This document shows, one piece after another, positions 18,310 through 26,359 of a DNA stretch of 64,000 bases (the stretch's first letter is position 1; each line of letters starts with the position of its first letter). Both the position numbers and the translations under genes were made by a program. Location of the stretch: assembly GCF_014873755.1 (NCBI RefSeq), contig NZ_JADBEG010000001.1, positions 10,237,001-10,301,000 of the forward strand. The letters are read 5' to 3'. Source of the DNA: Amycolatopsis lexingtonensis. GTDB taxonomy: Bacteria > Actinomycetota > Actinomycetes > Mycobacteriales > Pseudonocardiaceae. Below the pieces are notes generated by a model. The model did no database searches. It had not been told where the DNA came from and saw only the letters and a program-made list of their open reading frames with translations.

Positions 18310-21300
18310 GTGAAGAAGTCACGCATCGTGCTGCCGTTCGTCGCCCTCTTCGCGACGGCGTTCGTCGTTCCCGCCCACGCCGACCCGCTCGCCGCGCCGC
18401 TCGGCACCCCGCCGGTCGAGGCCGCGCCCGCGGCGTCGTCGGCCCGCGAAGGCGTGACCACCTTCGCCGCCGCGGACCCCGACGACGGGCTCGTCACCGG
18501 GAGCGCGACCACCGAGGTCGCGCCCGGGCTGAACCTCACCCAGTTCGACCGGTTCGACCCGGCGGGCTGGATCCGCGGCGACACCCTCGCCGTCGACCTG
18601 GGCAGCAAGGTCCTGAAGCCCACGTACCTCAGCCCCGGCACGGTTTCCGCGCGCACGCCGCTCTCGCAGCAGATCGCGCGGGCGGGCGCGGTCGCGGGCG
18701 TCAACGGCGACTTCTTCGACATCAGCGCCACCGGCGCGCCGATCGGCGTCGGCATCGACCGCGGGCAGCTGCAGACCGCGCCCGCCGCCGGCCACAACCT
18801 CACGGCGTCGATCACCGACGAGGGCAAGGCGCGGCTGGCGTCGGTCTTCCTCGAAGCCACCGTGACGCTGCCGGGCGGCGCGGCGAAGGCCACGAACTTC
18901 AACAGCCCGGTCCTCGGCCCGGACGCGATCGGTGTCTACACGCCGTTGTGGGGCGCCTCCGGCCGTGCGACTTCGGTGGCCGGGGCGTCGCGGGTGCGCG
19001 AGGTCGAGCTGCGCGACGGCGTCGTCACCGCCGTGCGCGACCAGCCCGCGAGCGGCCCGATCGCGGCGGGCACCACGCTGCTGCTGGCCCGCGAAGCCGG
19101 TGCGGACGCCCTCGCGGCCCTCAAGCCCGGTGACCCGGTGGGCGTCACGTACGCGCCTCGCACGGACGCCGGGAAGATCGCGGTCGCGGTGGGCGGCAAC
19201 GAAGTCCTGCTCCGCGACGGCGTCGTGCAGCCGGTCGACAACGTCGCCATGCACCCGCGGACCGCGGTGGGCTTCTCCGCCGACGGCAAGCGGCTCTGGC
19301 TGGCCACTGTGGACGGACGGCAGGCCGACAGCCGCGGCCTGACCGAGCTGGAACTGGCCCGGCACATGAAGAGCCTCGGCGCCGACGACGCGATCAACCT
19401 CGACGGCGGCGGCTCGTCGACGCTCCTGGCGCGGAACGAAGGCGAGGCCGCGCCGAGCGTCCGGAACTCGCCGTCCGACGGCGGGGAACGCCTGGTGCCC
19501 AACGGGATCGGCTTCACGACCGTGCCGGGCAGCGGCAAGCTCACCGGCTTCGCGCCCGCCCCGGCGGTGGCCACCGAAGACGCGGACCGCGTGCTGACCG
19601 GCCTGACCCGGCACCTGGTCGCCGACGGCCACGACGAGACCGGCGCCGCGGTGGCCGCCGAGCCGCGCTGGACGACGTCGGACCCCCGGCGGGCGACCGT
19701 GACGCGCGGGGTGGTCACCGGCCACGGCGCCGGCAAGGTCGACGTCCTCGCGCGCTCGGGCCGCGTGACCGGGAAGACGACGCTTTCCGTACTGGGCGCA
19801 CCGGTCCGGCTGGGCACGAGCACCGAGCAGGTCGCGCTGTCGGCCGCGGGCGCCAAGAGCACGTTCAAGGTCTACGGCTACGACGCCGACGGCTACGGCA
19901 CCTGGCTGGAACCCGACGACGTCAAGCTCGACTACGACCACTCGGTGGTGCGGATCGAGCCGTCGGGCGACGGGTACGCGGTGACGGCGCTGACCGCGTC
20001 CGGGGCGACCACGATCACCGCGTCGGCCGCGGGCTTCACCACGCACTTGGCCGCTTCGGTGGGCAACGTGCCCCAGGTCGCCGCACCGCTGGACGGCCCG
20101 GCGGGCTGGACGGCGACGGTGTACCCGGCGGTCGTCGGCGCGGCGCTGTCGGCGGCACCCGGGCGCGACGGCGGTGCCGGTCTCGCGCTGGACTACCGGC
20201 TGACCGGCACGAACGCCACGCGCGCGGCCTACGTGACGCCGTCCGCGCCGCTCGCCGTCCCGGCGGGGACGCAGAAGATCGGGCTCTGGGTGAACGGCGA
20301 CGGCAAGGGCGCGTGGCTGCGGGCCGAACTGCGCGACGCCGCGAACGTGGCGTCCGTCGTGGACCTTTCGCTGAGCGTGGACTGGACGGGCTGGCGGTAC
20401 GTCACCGCCGCGGTCCCGGCCGGGCTGCCCGCCGGCCAGCGCCTCGCGCGTTTCTACGCCGTCGAAAACGTGCCGGAGCAGCAGTACGAGGGCCGGCTGG
20501 TGTTCGACGACCTGACCTTCGAAGTGGCCCCGACGACTTCGGTGCCCGCCGACGCGGCCCCGCACGATCCCGCGCTGGTCACCGACGGCGTGCTGAGCGG
20601 CGGCCTGCGGGTCGCGGTGGTCAGCGACGCCCAGTTCACCGCGGACGACCCGGCGGGTCCGCTGGTCGCCCAGGCCCGGCGGGCGCTGCGCGAAGCCGTC
20701 GCCGCCAAGCCGGACCTGGTGCTGATCAACGGCGACTTCGTCGACCGGGGGACGGCGCCCGACTTCGCGCTGGCCCGGCAGGTGATCGCCGACGAGGTCG
20801 ACGGCAAGGTGCCCTGGTACTACGTGCCGGGCAACCACGAAGCCGAGGCGGGCAACGGGCTCGCCAACTTCCAGGCCGTCTTCGGGGCGACCCACCGCGT
20901 CGTCGACGTGCACGGCATCCGGCTGGTGCTCATGGATTCTTCGCGCGGTTCGCTGCGGGCGGGCGGGTTCGACCAGGTCCGGATGCTGCGCTCGGCGCTC
21001 GATTCGGCGGCGGCGGACCGGTCCGTGCGCGGGGTCGTCGTCGCCATGCACCACCCGGTGCAGGACCCCAGCCCGACCGGGAACTCGCAGCTCGGCGACC
21101 GGAAGGAAGCCACGCTGCTGACCCAGTGGCTGACCGGGTTCGAGCAGGCGTCCGGCAAGCCCGCCGCTTCGGTGGCTTCGCACGCCGGCGTGTTCGCGCT
21201 GTCCCGCGTGGACGGCGTGCCGTACCTGGTCAACGGCAACTCGGGCAAGGCACCCGCGGCCGCCCCGGGCGACGGCGGATTCGTCGGCTGGACGCTGCTG

Positions 21301-21609
21301 CGCGTCGACCCGGCCGACCGCGCCCAGCCGGTGCGCTTCGAGACGCGGCCGAACGTCGACTCGCTGACGCTGTCCGGGCCTTCTTCACTGGCCCGCGGCG
21401 AACGCGCGGTCGTGCGCGCGTCGGTCCGGCAGGGCACGCGGGACGTGCCGGTGTCCTACCCGGTGAGCGCGGACTGGACGGTGAGCTGGGGCGTCGTTTC
21501 GTTCGACCCGGCTTCGGGCGTCCTGACGGCGGTGCGGCCGGGCGTCGCGCGGCTGTCGGTGACGGTCAACGGGGTGACCCAGTCCCTGGTCGTGACCGTG
21601 CGCGGCTAA
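18310..21609 (+). CDS. Exported phosphodiester glycosidase (NAGPA-like) - metallophosphatase fusion
   Basis: Protein of 1099 aa from GTG 18310. A Sec signal occupies residues 1-26. A phosphodiester glycosidase (NAGPA/DUF2233) domain follows at roughly 100-400, with VNGDFFD and INLDGGGSSTLLARN. Next come beta-rich regions that look like Ig/BIG2 and carbohydrate-binding modules (about 410-750). A calcineurin-like phosphoesterase domain (about 780-980) shows VVSDAQF, INGDFVDRG, VPGNHEA, VAMHHPVQD and VASHAGVFA; the second half of the usual GHTH motif is altered. A BIG2-like repeat ends the chain. The combination suggests removal of alpha-linked sugar-phosphates followed by phosphate release from wall or extracellular polymers; this is inference. 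A DasR-like site upstream fits N-acetylglucosamine regulation. Confidence 0.88.
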   Translation: MKKSRIVLPFVALFATAFVVPAHADPLAAPLGTPPVEAAPAASSAREGVTTFAAADPDDGLVTGSATTEVAPGLNLTQFDRFDPAGWIRGDTLAVDLGSKVLKPTYLSPGTVSARTPLSQQIARAGAVAGVNGDFFDISATGAPIGVGIDRGQLQTAPAAGHNLTASITDEGKARLASVFLEATVTLPGGAAKATNFNSPVLGPDAIGVYTPLWGASGRATSVAGASRVREVELRDGVVTAVRDQPASGPIAAGTTLLLAREAGADALAALKPGDPVGVTYAPRTDAGKIAVAVGGNEVLLRDGVVQPVDNVAMHPRTAVGFSADGKRLWLATVDGRQADSRGLTELELARHMKSLGADDAINLDGGGSSTLLARNEGEAAPSVRNSPSDGGERLVPNGIGFTTVPGSGKLTGFAPAPAVATEDADRVLTGLTRHLVADGHDETGAAVAAEPRWTTSDPRRATVTRGVVTGHGAGKVDVLARSGRVTGKTTLSVLGAPVRLGTSTEQVALSAAGAKSTFKVYGYDADGYGTWLEPDDVKLDYDHSVVRIEPSGDGYAVTALTASGATTITASAAGFTTHLAASVGNVPQVAAPLDGPAGWTATVYPAVVGAALSAAPGRDGGAGLALDYRLTGTNATRAAYVTPSAPLAVPAGTQKIGLWVNGDGKGAWLRAELRDAANVASVVDLSLSVDWTGWRYVTAAVPAGLPAGQRLARFYAVENVPEQQYEGRLVFDDLTFEVAPTTSVPADAAPHDPALVTDGVLSGGLRVAVVSDAQFTADDPAGPLVAQARRALREAVAAKPDLVLINGDFVDRGTAPDFALARQVIADEVDGKVPWYYVPGNHEAEAGNGLANFQAVFGATHRVVDVHGIRLVLMDSSRGSLRAGGFDQVRMLRSALDSAAADRSVRGVVVAMHHPVQDPSPTGNSQLGDRKEATLLTQWLTGFEQASGKPAASVASHAGVFALSRVDGVPYLVNGNSGKAPAAAPGDGGFVGWTLLRVDPADRAQPVRFETRPNVDSLTLSGPSSLARGERAVVRASVRQGTRDVPVSYPVSADWTVSWGVVSFDPASGVLTAVRPGVARLSVTVNGVTQSLVVTVRG

Positions 21610-21638
21610 TCCGTTCGGTTTTTGTCGGTGCCCGCTCG

Positions 21639-21644
21639 TATGGT
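21639..21644 (+). promoter_or_regulatory. -10 element of the ABC exporter operon
   Basis: TATGGT lies exactly 6 nt before the GTG start of the ATPase gene, the spacing seen at the other leaderless starts in this window. Confidence 0.5.
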
Positions 21645-21650
21645 CGGGGG

Positions 21651-22595
21651 GTGGACGAATCGGAGGACCGGGAACCGGCACTGGTGCAGGCCAAGGCGCT
21701 CGTGAAGCGCTTCGGCGGGTTCGAGGCCGTGCGCGGGATCGACGTCGAAGTGCGGCGCGGGGAGGCGTTCGGCTTCCTCGGGCCCAACGGCGCCGGGAAG
21801 TCGTCGACCATGCGGATGATCGCGTGCGTGTCGCCCCGCACGGACGGCGATCTGCGCGTGCTCGGCGCCGACCCGGAGGTCGCCGGGCCGCGGATCCGCG
21901 CGCGCCTGGGCGTGGTGCCGCAGCAGGACAACCTGGACGTCGAGCTGACGGTCCGGGAGAACCTGCTGATCTACGGCCGCTACTTCGGCCTGTCACGGGC
22001 GGCGGCCCGGCGCAAGGCCGAGGAGCTGCTGGAGTTCGCACAGCTGACGGACCGGGCCGACGACAAGGTCGACCCCCTCTCGGGCGGCATGAAGCGGCGG
22101 CTGACGATCGCGCGGTCTTTGGTCAACGACCCGGAACTGCTGCTGCTCGACGAGCCGACGACGGGCCTCGACCCGCAGGCCCGGCACCTGCTGTGGGACC
22201 GGCTGTTCCGCCTCAAGGCCCAGGGCACGACGCTGATCGTGACGACGCACTACATGGACGAAGCCGAGCAGCTCTGCGACAGGCTGGTGGTGATGGACCA
22301 CGGCCGCATCGCGGCGGAGGGCTCCCCGTCGGATCTGATCAAGCGCTACTCGACCCGCGAGGTCGTCGAGCTGCGCTTCGCCTCGGGGGAGCAGACCGCG
22401 GCGGCCCAGCAGGTCGAAGGGCTGGCGGAGCGCGTGGAGATCCTGCCGGACCGGGTGCTCATGTACAGCGACGACGGCGAGGCCGCGCTGGAACACGCGC
22501 ACGCCCGCGGGGTGCGCCCGCTGTCGAGCCTGGTGCGCCGGAGTTCGCTGGAGGACGTCTTCTTGAGGCTGACCGGCCGGACGCTGGTGGACTGA
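21651..22595 (+). CDS. ABC transporter ATP-binding protein (DrrA/ABC-2 type)
   Basis: Protein of 314 aa. Walker A GPNGAGKS is at residues 44-51, signature LSGGM at 143-147, Walker B LLLLDEP at 163-169, and the switch His in VTTHYMDEAEQ. The C-terminal 80 residues form the DrrA-type extension (ELRFASGEQTAAA, SSLVRRSSLEDVFLRLTGR). It powers the two ABC-2 permeases that follow. The family exports drugs, polyketides, lipids or wall polymers; the substrate is not shown by the context. GTG 21651 sits 6 nt after TATGGT. Confidence 0.93.
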   Translation: MDESEDREPALVQAKALVKRFGGFEAVRGIDVEVRRGEAFGFLGPNGAGKSSTMRMIACVSPRTDGDLRVLGADPEVAGPRIRARLGVVPQQDNLDVELTVRENLLIYGRYFGLSRAAARRKAEELLEFAQLTDRADDKVDPLSGGMKRRLTIARSLVNDPELLLLDEPTTGLDPQARHLLWDRLFRLKAQGTTLIVTTHYMDEAEQLCDRLVVMDHGRIAAEGSPSDLIKRYSTREVVELRFASGEQTAAAQQVEGLAERVEILPDRVLMYSDDGEAALEHAHARGVRPLSSLVRRSSLEDVFLRLTGRTLVD

Positions 22596-22658
22596 CTCGG
22601 GATGGGAGACGAACGTGCTCGCGGAAAGCGCTCGCCGATGACCCTCGTCAAGGTGTTC

Positions 22659-22725
22659 TGTGGGGGCGCAGCCCCCACACCCCGCCCGGGGGCACGCCCC
22701 CGGACCCCCGCGCGTTCGGCGCGGG
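22659..22725. repeat. Three tandem GC-rich hairpins inside the ABC operon
   Basis: Hairpin 1 is TGTGGGGGC-GCA-GCCCCCACA (22659-22679), hairpin 2 has arms CCGGGGGC/GCCCCCGG (22686-22703), and hairpin 3 has arms CCCGCGC/GCGCGGG (22707-22725). They lie between the ATPase and first permease genes, an unusual place in an otherwise tight operon. They could be an attenuator, an RNA-stability element or a dispersed repeat. Confidence 0.75.
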
Positions 22726-22753
22726 TTCGGAAAGCCGGGTTTCGGAGGTCGGC

Positions 22754-23560
22754 GTGACCACCGTCGAATCGACCGGCCGGGTGGTCGGCAAGTGGCACGG
22801 CGCCTGGCTGCAAGTCGAAGGCCGCTGGACCTGGTACCGCCGCCACTGGGTGTCCACTTTGTACTCCACCGGCCTGCAACCGGTGCTGTTCCTCGCCGCG
22901 ATGGGCCTCGGCTTCGGCTCGCAGGTGCGCCCGGGCGCGGTCACCGGCGGCCTGACCTACCTCCAGTACATCGCGCCGGCCCTGCTCGCCGCCGGGGCCG
23001 CCCAGCAGGCGGTCGGCGAGTCGAGCTACCCCGTCCTGTCGGGGTTCAAGTGGCAGAAGGAATACCTCGCCGTCACGGCCACCCCGGTGTCCCCGGGCCA
23101 GGTCTTCGGCGGCCACCTGATCTGGTCGGCGCTGCGGCTGACGCTCGCGGGCGTGATCTACGCCTTCGTCGCGCTGTTCTTCGGCGCCTGGACCGGACCC
23201 GGGGTGCTGCTGGTGATCCTCGCGGGCACCGTCACCGGCCTCGCCTGCACCACGCCGATGGCCGCGCTGGCGGCGCGGACGTTCGACGAGGGCCAGCGGT
23301 TCGGGCTGATCTTCCGCTTCGTCGTGATGCCGATGACGTTGTTCTCCGGCACGTTCTTCCCGATCACCCAGCTGCCGGCCGCGATCCGCTGGCTGGCCTG
23401 GCTTTCCCCGCTGTGGCACGGCACGCAGCTGGCCCGCGGCGTGAGCGTCGGCGGGGTCGGCGGCTGGGCGATGCTCGGCCACTTCGCGGTGCTGGTGGCG
23501 TTGTTCGCGGCCGGGTGGGCGCTCGCGCACCGGGCCTTCTACCGGAGGCTGGTGGTCTGA
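22754..23560 (+). CDS. ABC-2 type transporter permease
   Basis: Protein of 268 aa with six predicted membrane segments (for example STGLQPVLFLAAMGLGF, LAGVIYAFVALFFGAW, VLLVILAGTVTGLACTTPMAAL, FVVMPMTLFSGTFFPITQLP and the final HFAVLVALFAAGWALAHRAF). The ABC-2 signature region is FSGTFFP. GTG 22754 is preceded by GGAGG. The stop overlaps the next permease start, so the two are coupled and probably form a heterodimeric channel driven by the upstream ATPase. Confidence 0.9.
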   Translation: MTTVESTGRVVGKWHGAWLQVEGRWTWYRRHWVSTLYSTGLQPVLFLAAMGLGFGSQVRPGAVTGGLTYLQYIAPALLAAGAAQQAVGESSYPVLSGFKWQKEYLAVTATPVSPGQVFGGHLIWSALRLTLAGVIYAFVALFFGAWTGPGVLLVILAGTVTGLACTTPMAALAARTFDEGQRFGLIFRFVVMPMTLFSGTFFPITQLPAAIRWLAWLSPLWHGTQLARGVSVGGVGGWAMLGHFAVLVALFAAGWALAHRAFYRRLVV

Positions 23561-24390
23561 TGGTGAGCGTCCAGGCCCCACCGCGGCGCGCCGGGCTGCT
23601 GCTGCGGGTGCTGCCGCCCGGGCTCTACGCCGGCCGCGCGCGCATGCTCGTCGAGCGCTCGGTCATGGTCTACCGCGGCAGCTGGCTGATCTTCCTGTCC
23701 GGCGCCGTCGAGCCGTTCCTGTACCTGCTGGCGTTCCAGCTCGGCTTCGGCAGGCTGGTCACCGAGGTGGCCGGCCCGGACGGGCACCCGATGAGCTACG
23801 TCGCGTTCGTGGCCCCGGCCCTGCTGGCGACGTCGGCGATGAACGGCGCCGTCTTCGAATCGACGTACAACCTGTTCTTCAAGCTGCGCTACGCGAAGCT
23901 GTACGACGCGCTGCTGGCCACCCCGATCGGCCCGCTGGACGTGGCCCTCGGCGAAATCGGCTGGGCGATCACCCGCGGCGGCCTCTACGCGGTGGCGTTC
24001 CTGGCGATCGCGGCGGCGATGGGCCTGCTGGCGTCCTGGTGGGCCCTGCTCATGGTCCCGGCGGCGCTGCTGGTCGGCCTGGCCTTCTCGGCGATCGGCA
24101 TGGCGCTGGTGACGTTCCTGCGTTCGACGGCCCAGTTCGACTACATCCAGCTGGGCCTGACCCCGATGTTCCTGTTCGCGACGACGTTCTTCCCGCTGTC
24201 GGTGTACCCGGAGCCGCTGCAGTGGGTGGTCCGCTGCCTCCCGCTCTACCACGCGATCGAGCTGATGCGCGGCCTGGCGACGGGCCTGCTCTCCGGCTCG
24301 ATGCTGATCAACCTGGCGTACCTGCTGATCCTGGGAGGAGTGGGCCTCTGGGCGTCGACACGCCGCATCGCCAAGCTGCTGCTGACGTGA
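23560..24390 (+). CDS. ABC-2 type transporter permease
   Basis: Protein of 276 aa with six membrane segments and the conserved FATTFFPLSVYPEPLQWVV near the fifth, like its neighbour. ATG 23560 overlaps the previous TGA (TGATG). It is the second half-channel of the exporter; it shares overall layout but little identity with the first permease. The convergent subtilase gene ends 3 bp after its stop, leaving no room for a separate terminator. Confidence 0.9.
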   Translation: MVSVQAPPRRAGLLLRVLPPGLYAGRARMLVERSVMVYRGSWLIFLSGAVEPFLYLLAFQLGFGRLVTEVAGPDGHPMSYVAFVAPALLATSAMNGAVFESTYNLFFKLRYAKLYDALLATPIGPLDVALGEIGWAITRGGLYAVAFLAIAAAMGLLASWWALLMVPAALLVGLAFSAIGMALVTFLRSTAQFDYIQLGLTPMFLFATTFFPLSVYPEPLQWVVRCLPLYHAIELMRGLATGLLSGSMLINLAYLLILGGVGLWASTRRIAKLLLT

Positions 24391-24393
24391 CGC

Positions 24394-25821
24394 TCAGCGA
24401 GCCGGGTCCGGGCGCCCCTTCGGCGCGACGGCCGCCAGCGCGTCCGCCATCCCGTGCCCGTAGAACCCGCTGTAGCCCTCGTACCCGGCGCAGTACGCGT
24501 CCTGCGTGCCGTCGCCGGTCAGGTCGTAGTCGGCCGGGCACGCCATCGGCGTCGCCTCTGCCTCGAGCGTCCGGCGCAGCTGCCGCGGGCGGGCGGCGGG
24601 GTCGCGGGAGGCCAGCAGCGCCAGCACCCCGGTGACGTGCGGCGCCGCCATCGAAGTCCCGCACAGCGGCGCGTACCCGCCCGGCACGGTCGACAGGACG
24701 CACTCGCCCGTCTCGCCGCCGGGCGCGGTGACATCGATCACGCCCAGGCCGTACGAGCTGTAGCCCGCCTTGACCCGGTCCGAACCGACGGCCGACACCG
24801 CGACGACGTCCCGCAGCCCGGCCGGCAGGGCTTCGCAGCCGCTGCCCGCGCCCGGCGAGCCGGACCGGGCCGACGGCGTCAGGTCGACGGCTTCGTTCGT
24901 CGCCGCCGCGACGTTCAGCGTGCCCGCCGACGTGCTGTACTCCACCGCGCGCGCCAGTGCCTCGTGGACGACGCCGCGGTCGTTGCCGCGGATGCACGAG
25001 AGCGTCCACGGGTTCACGAAGAAGCTGCTGTTCGTCAGCCGCATGTGCCGTGACGCCGCCCACATCAGCCCGCACACCGCGGCTTCGGGGTCGGCGTAGC
25101 CGCGGTCGTCGATCACCTTCACCGACGCCACGCGCACCCCGGGCGCCACTCCGGTCACGCCCCGCCCGTCGTCGGCCGCGGCGATGATGCCCGCCACGTG
25201 CGTCCCGTGCACCGACGTCGTCGGCGCCCATGCCGCCGGCGAGGGGTCGGGAGCGCCGGTCAGGCAGCCGGCCGAGTCGTCCGGGTCGAGCGCGGCGGCG
25301 AGGTCCGGGTGGTCCGGGTCGACGCCGGAGTCGAGCACGCCGACGACGACGTCGCGGCTGCCGCCGGTGAAGCCGCGCGCCCGGCCCGCGTTGATCATCC
25401 GCATGTCCCACTGCTGCGCGCTCAAGTCGGCGGTGGGCACCTTCGCGGGGTCGGTCCGGGGCAGCGCTGCGCGCGCCGGCTGGGGTTTCACCGGGTCCGA
25501 GGCGCGCTGCGCGGCCAGCCGCTCGGCCTGGGCACTGAACGCCCGGTCGAGCCCGATCCGCTCGCCGAAGCCCGGGTCGCCGGAGGTCGCGACCGCCACG
25601 GCGATCTGCGGGTAGTACACGGTGGTGGCGCCGCACGCGCCGGTGATCCGCCCGCGAGCCGCGGACTCGGTGGTACCGCGGTCGAAGGTGACGACGTAGC
25701 GAAGCGACCGTCCGTGGGCGCAGCCGGGCTCGTCGGCCACCGCCGGACCGGCGGTGACGCATCCCGAAAGCACCAGGACGGTGCACACGGCCGCCCGCAG
25801 CGGCCGCGCCAGCAGGGACAC
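24394..25821 (-). CDS. Secreted S8 family serine peptidase (subtilase)
   Basis: Protein of 475 aa from GTG 25821, with GGAGG immediately upstream. The N-terminal hydrophobic segment ends in LSGC (Cys21), a good lipobox, so it may be a lipoprotein; plain Sec secretion is the alternative. An inhibitor-type propeptide (about 35-130) precedes the catalytic domain with Asp164 (VLDSGVDPDHPD), His205 (VHGTHVAG) and Ser390 (GTSMAAPHVTG). Six or more Cys could form disulfides in the mature enzyme. It ends convergently with the ABC operon. It lacks the C-terminal membrane anchor of mycosins, so it is not a type VII secretion protease. Confidence 0.92.
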   Translation of the reverse strand: MSLLARPLRAAVCTVLVLSGCVTAGPAVADEPGCAHGRSLRYVVTFDRGTTESAARGRITGACGATTVYYPQIAVAVATSGDPGFGERIGLDRAFSAQAERLAAQRASDPVKPQPARAALPRTDPAKVPTADLSAQQWDMRMINAGRARGFTGGSRDVVVGVLDSGVDPDHPDLAAALDPDDSAGCLTGAPDPSPAAWAPTTSVHGTHVAGIIAAADDGRGVTGVAPGVRVASVKVIDDRGYADPEAAVCGLMWAASRHMRLTNSSFFVNPWTLSCIRGNDRGVVHEALARAVEYSTSAGTLNVAAATNEAVDLTPSARSGSPGAGSGCEALPAGLRDVVAVSAVGSDRVKAGYSSYGLGVIDVTAPGGETGECVLSTVPGGYAPLCGTSMAAPHVTGVLALLASRDPAARPRQLRRTLEAEATPMACPADYDLTGDGTQDAYCAGYEGYSGFYGHGMADALAAVAPKGRPDPAR

Positions 25822-26359
25822 CGGACCTCCCACCGGATGCAGGTACCGCGGGTGCCGGTGCGCGCGATCGATCCGGCCACCCCGAGCCGCACGGTAGCCA
25901 CCCCGTGCCCGGCGGACAAGCGCTGCGGCCAAGTTCGCCCGGCCGGTGGCCCCCGCGGCGCGCCCGGACGCCTGCGGGAGGTACCGAGTACACCGGAGTG
26001 GTCACCCGGTGTGGGATACTCGGGGTGGCCGCTGGGCCGCGGGGCGCACGTGAGAGGTGCTGCCCGCGGTGTTTCGGCCCGGTGATGTGCATGAACTCCC
26101 GCGGCGCGTCGCCGCCCGTGAACCGGGCGGCTGGACGACGTGGCGGGCGGCCCGGGGGCCGCGAGTGGGTCACGCACGCCGCCGAGCAGACCTTTGACCG
26201 GGTTGCGTCCCACCGGAAGCGGTGGTGCGGCGCCCGGTCGTCGGGCAAGGATTCCCGCCGCTGGTGACCACCACGGCGGAACGAACAGAAAGGGGCCCCT
26301 GCGCGGCCGCGTCCCTGCCGGTGCGAACCGGCAGACGCGCCCGGGGGCGGAGGAGAAAC
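25822..26359 (+). other. Long intergenic/leader region upstream of rne
   Basis: This stretch of 538 bp has no convincing gene. It holds the promoter region of the divergent subtilase, a -10-like GATACT (about 26015-26020), a TTGACC at 26194-26199 and, near its end, a hairpin with arms CTGCCGGT/ACCGGCAG (26315-26334) followed by GGAGGAG before the rne start. RNase E leaders in other bacteria are long and take part in feedback, so a structured leader is plausible here but not proven. Confidence 0.5.

Noticed and set aside
20313..21650. In-frame upstream extension of the ABC ATPase
   Set aside because: It overlaps the exported fusion gene in another frame; the true start is GTG 21651 after TATGGT.
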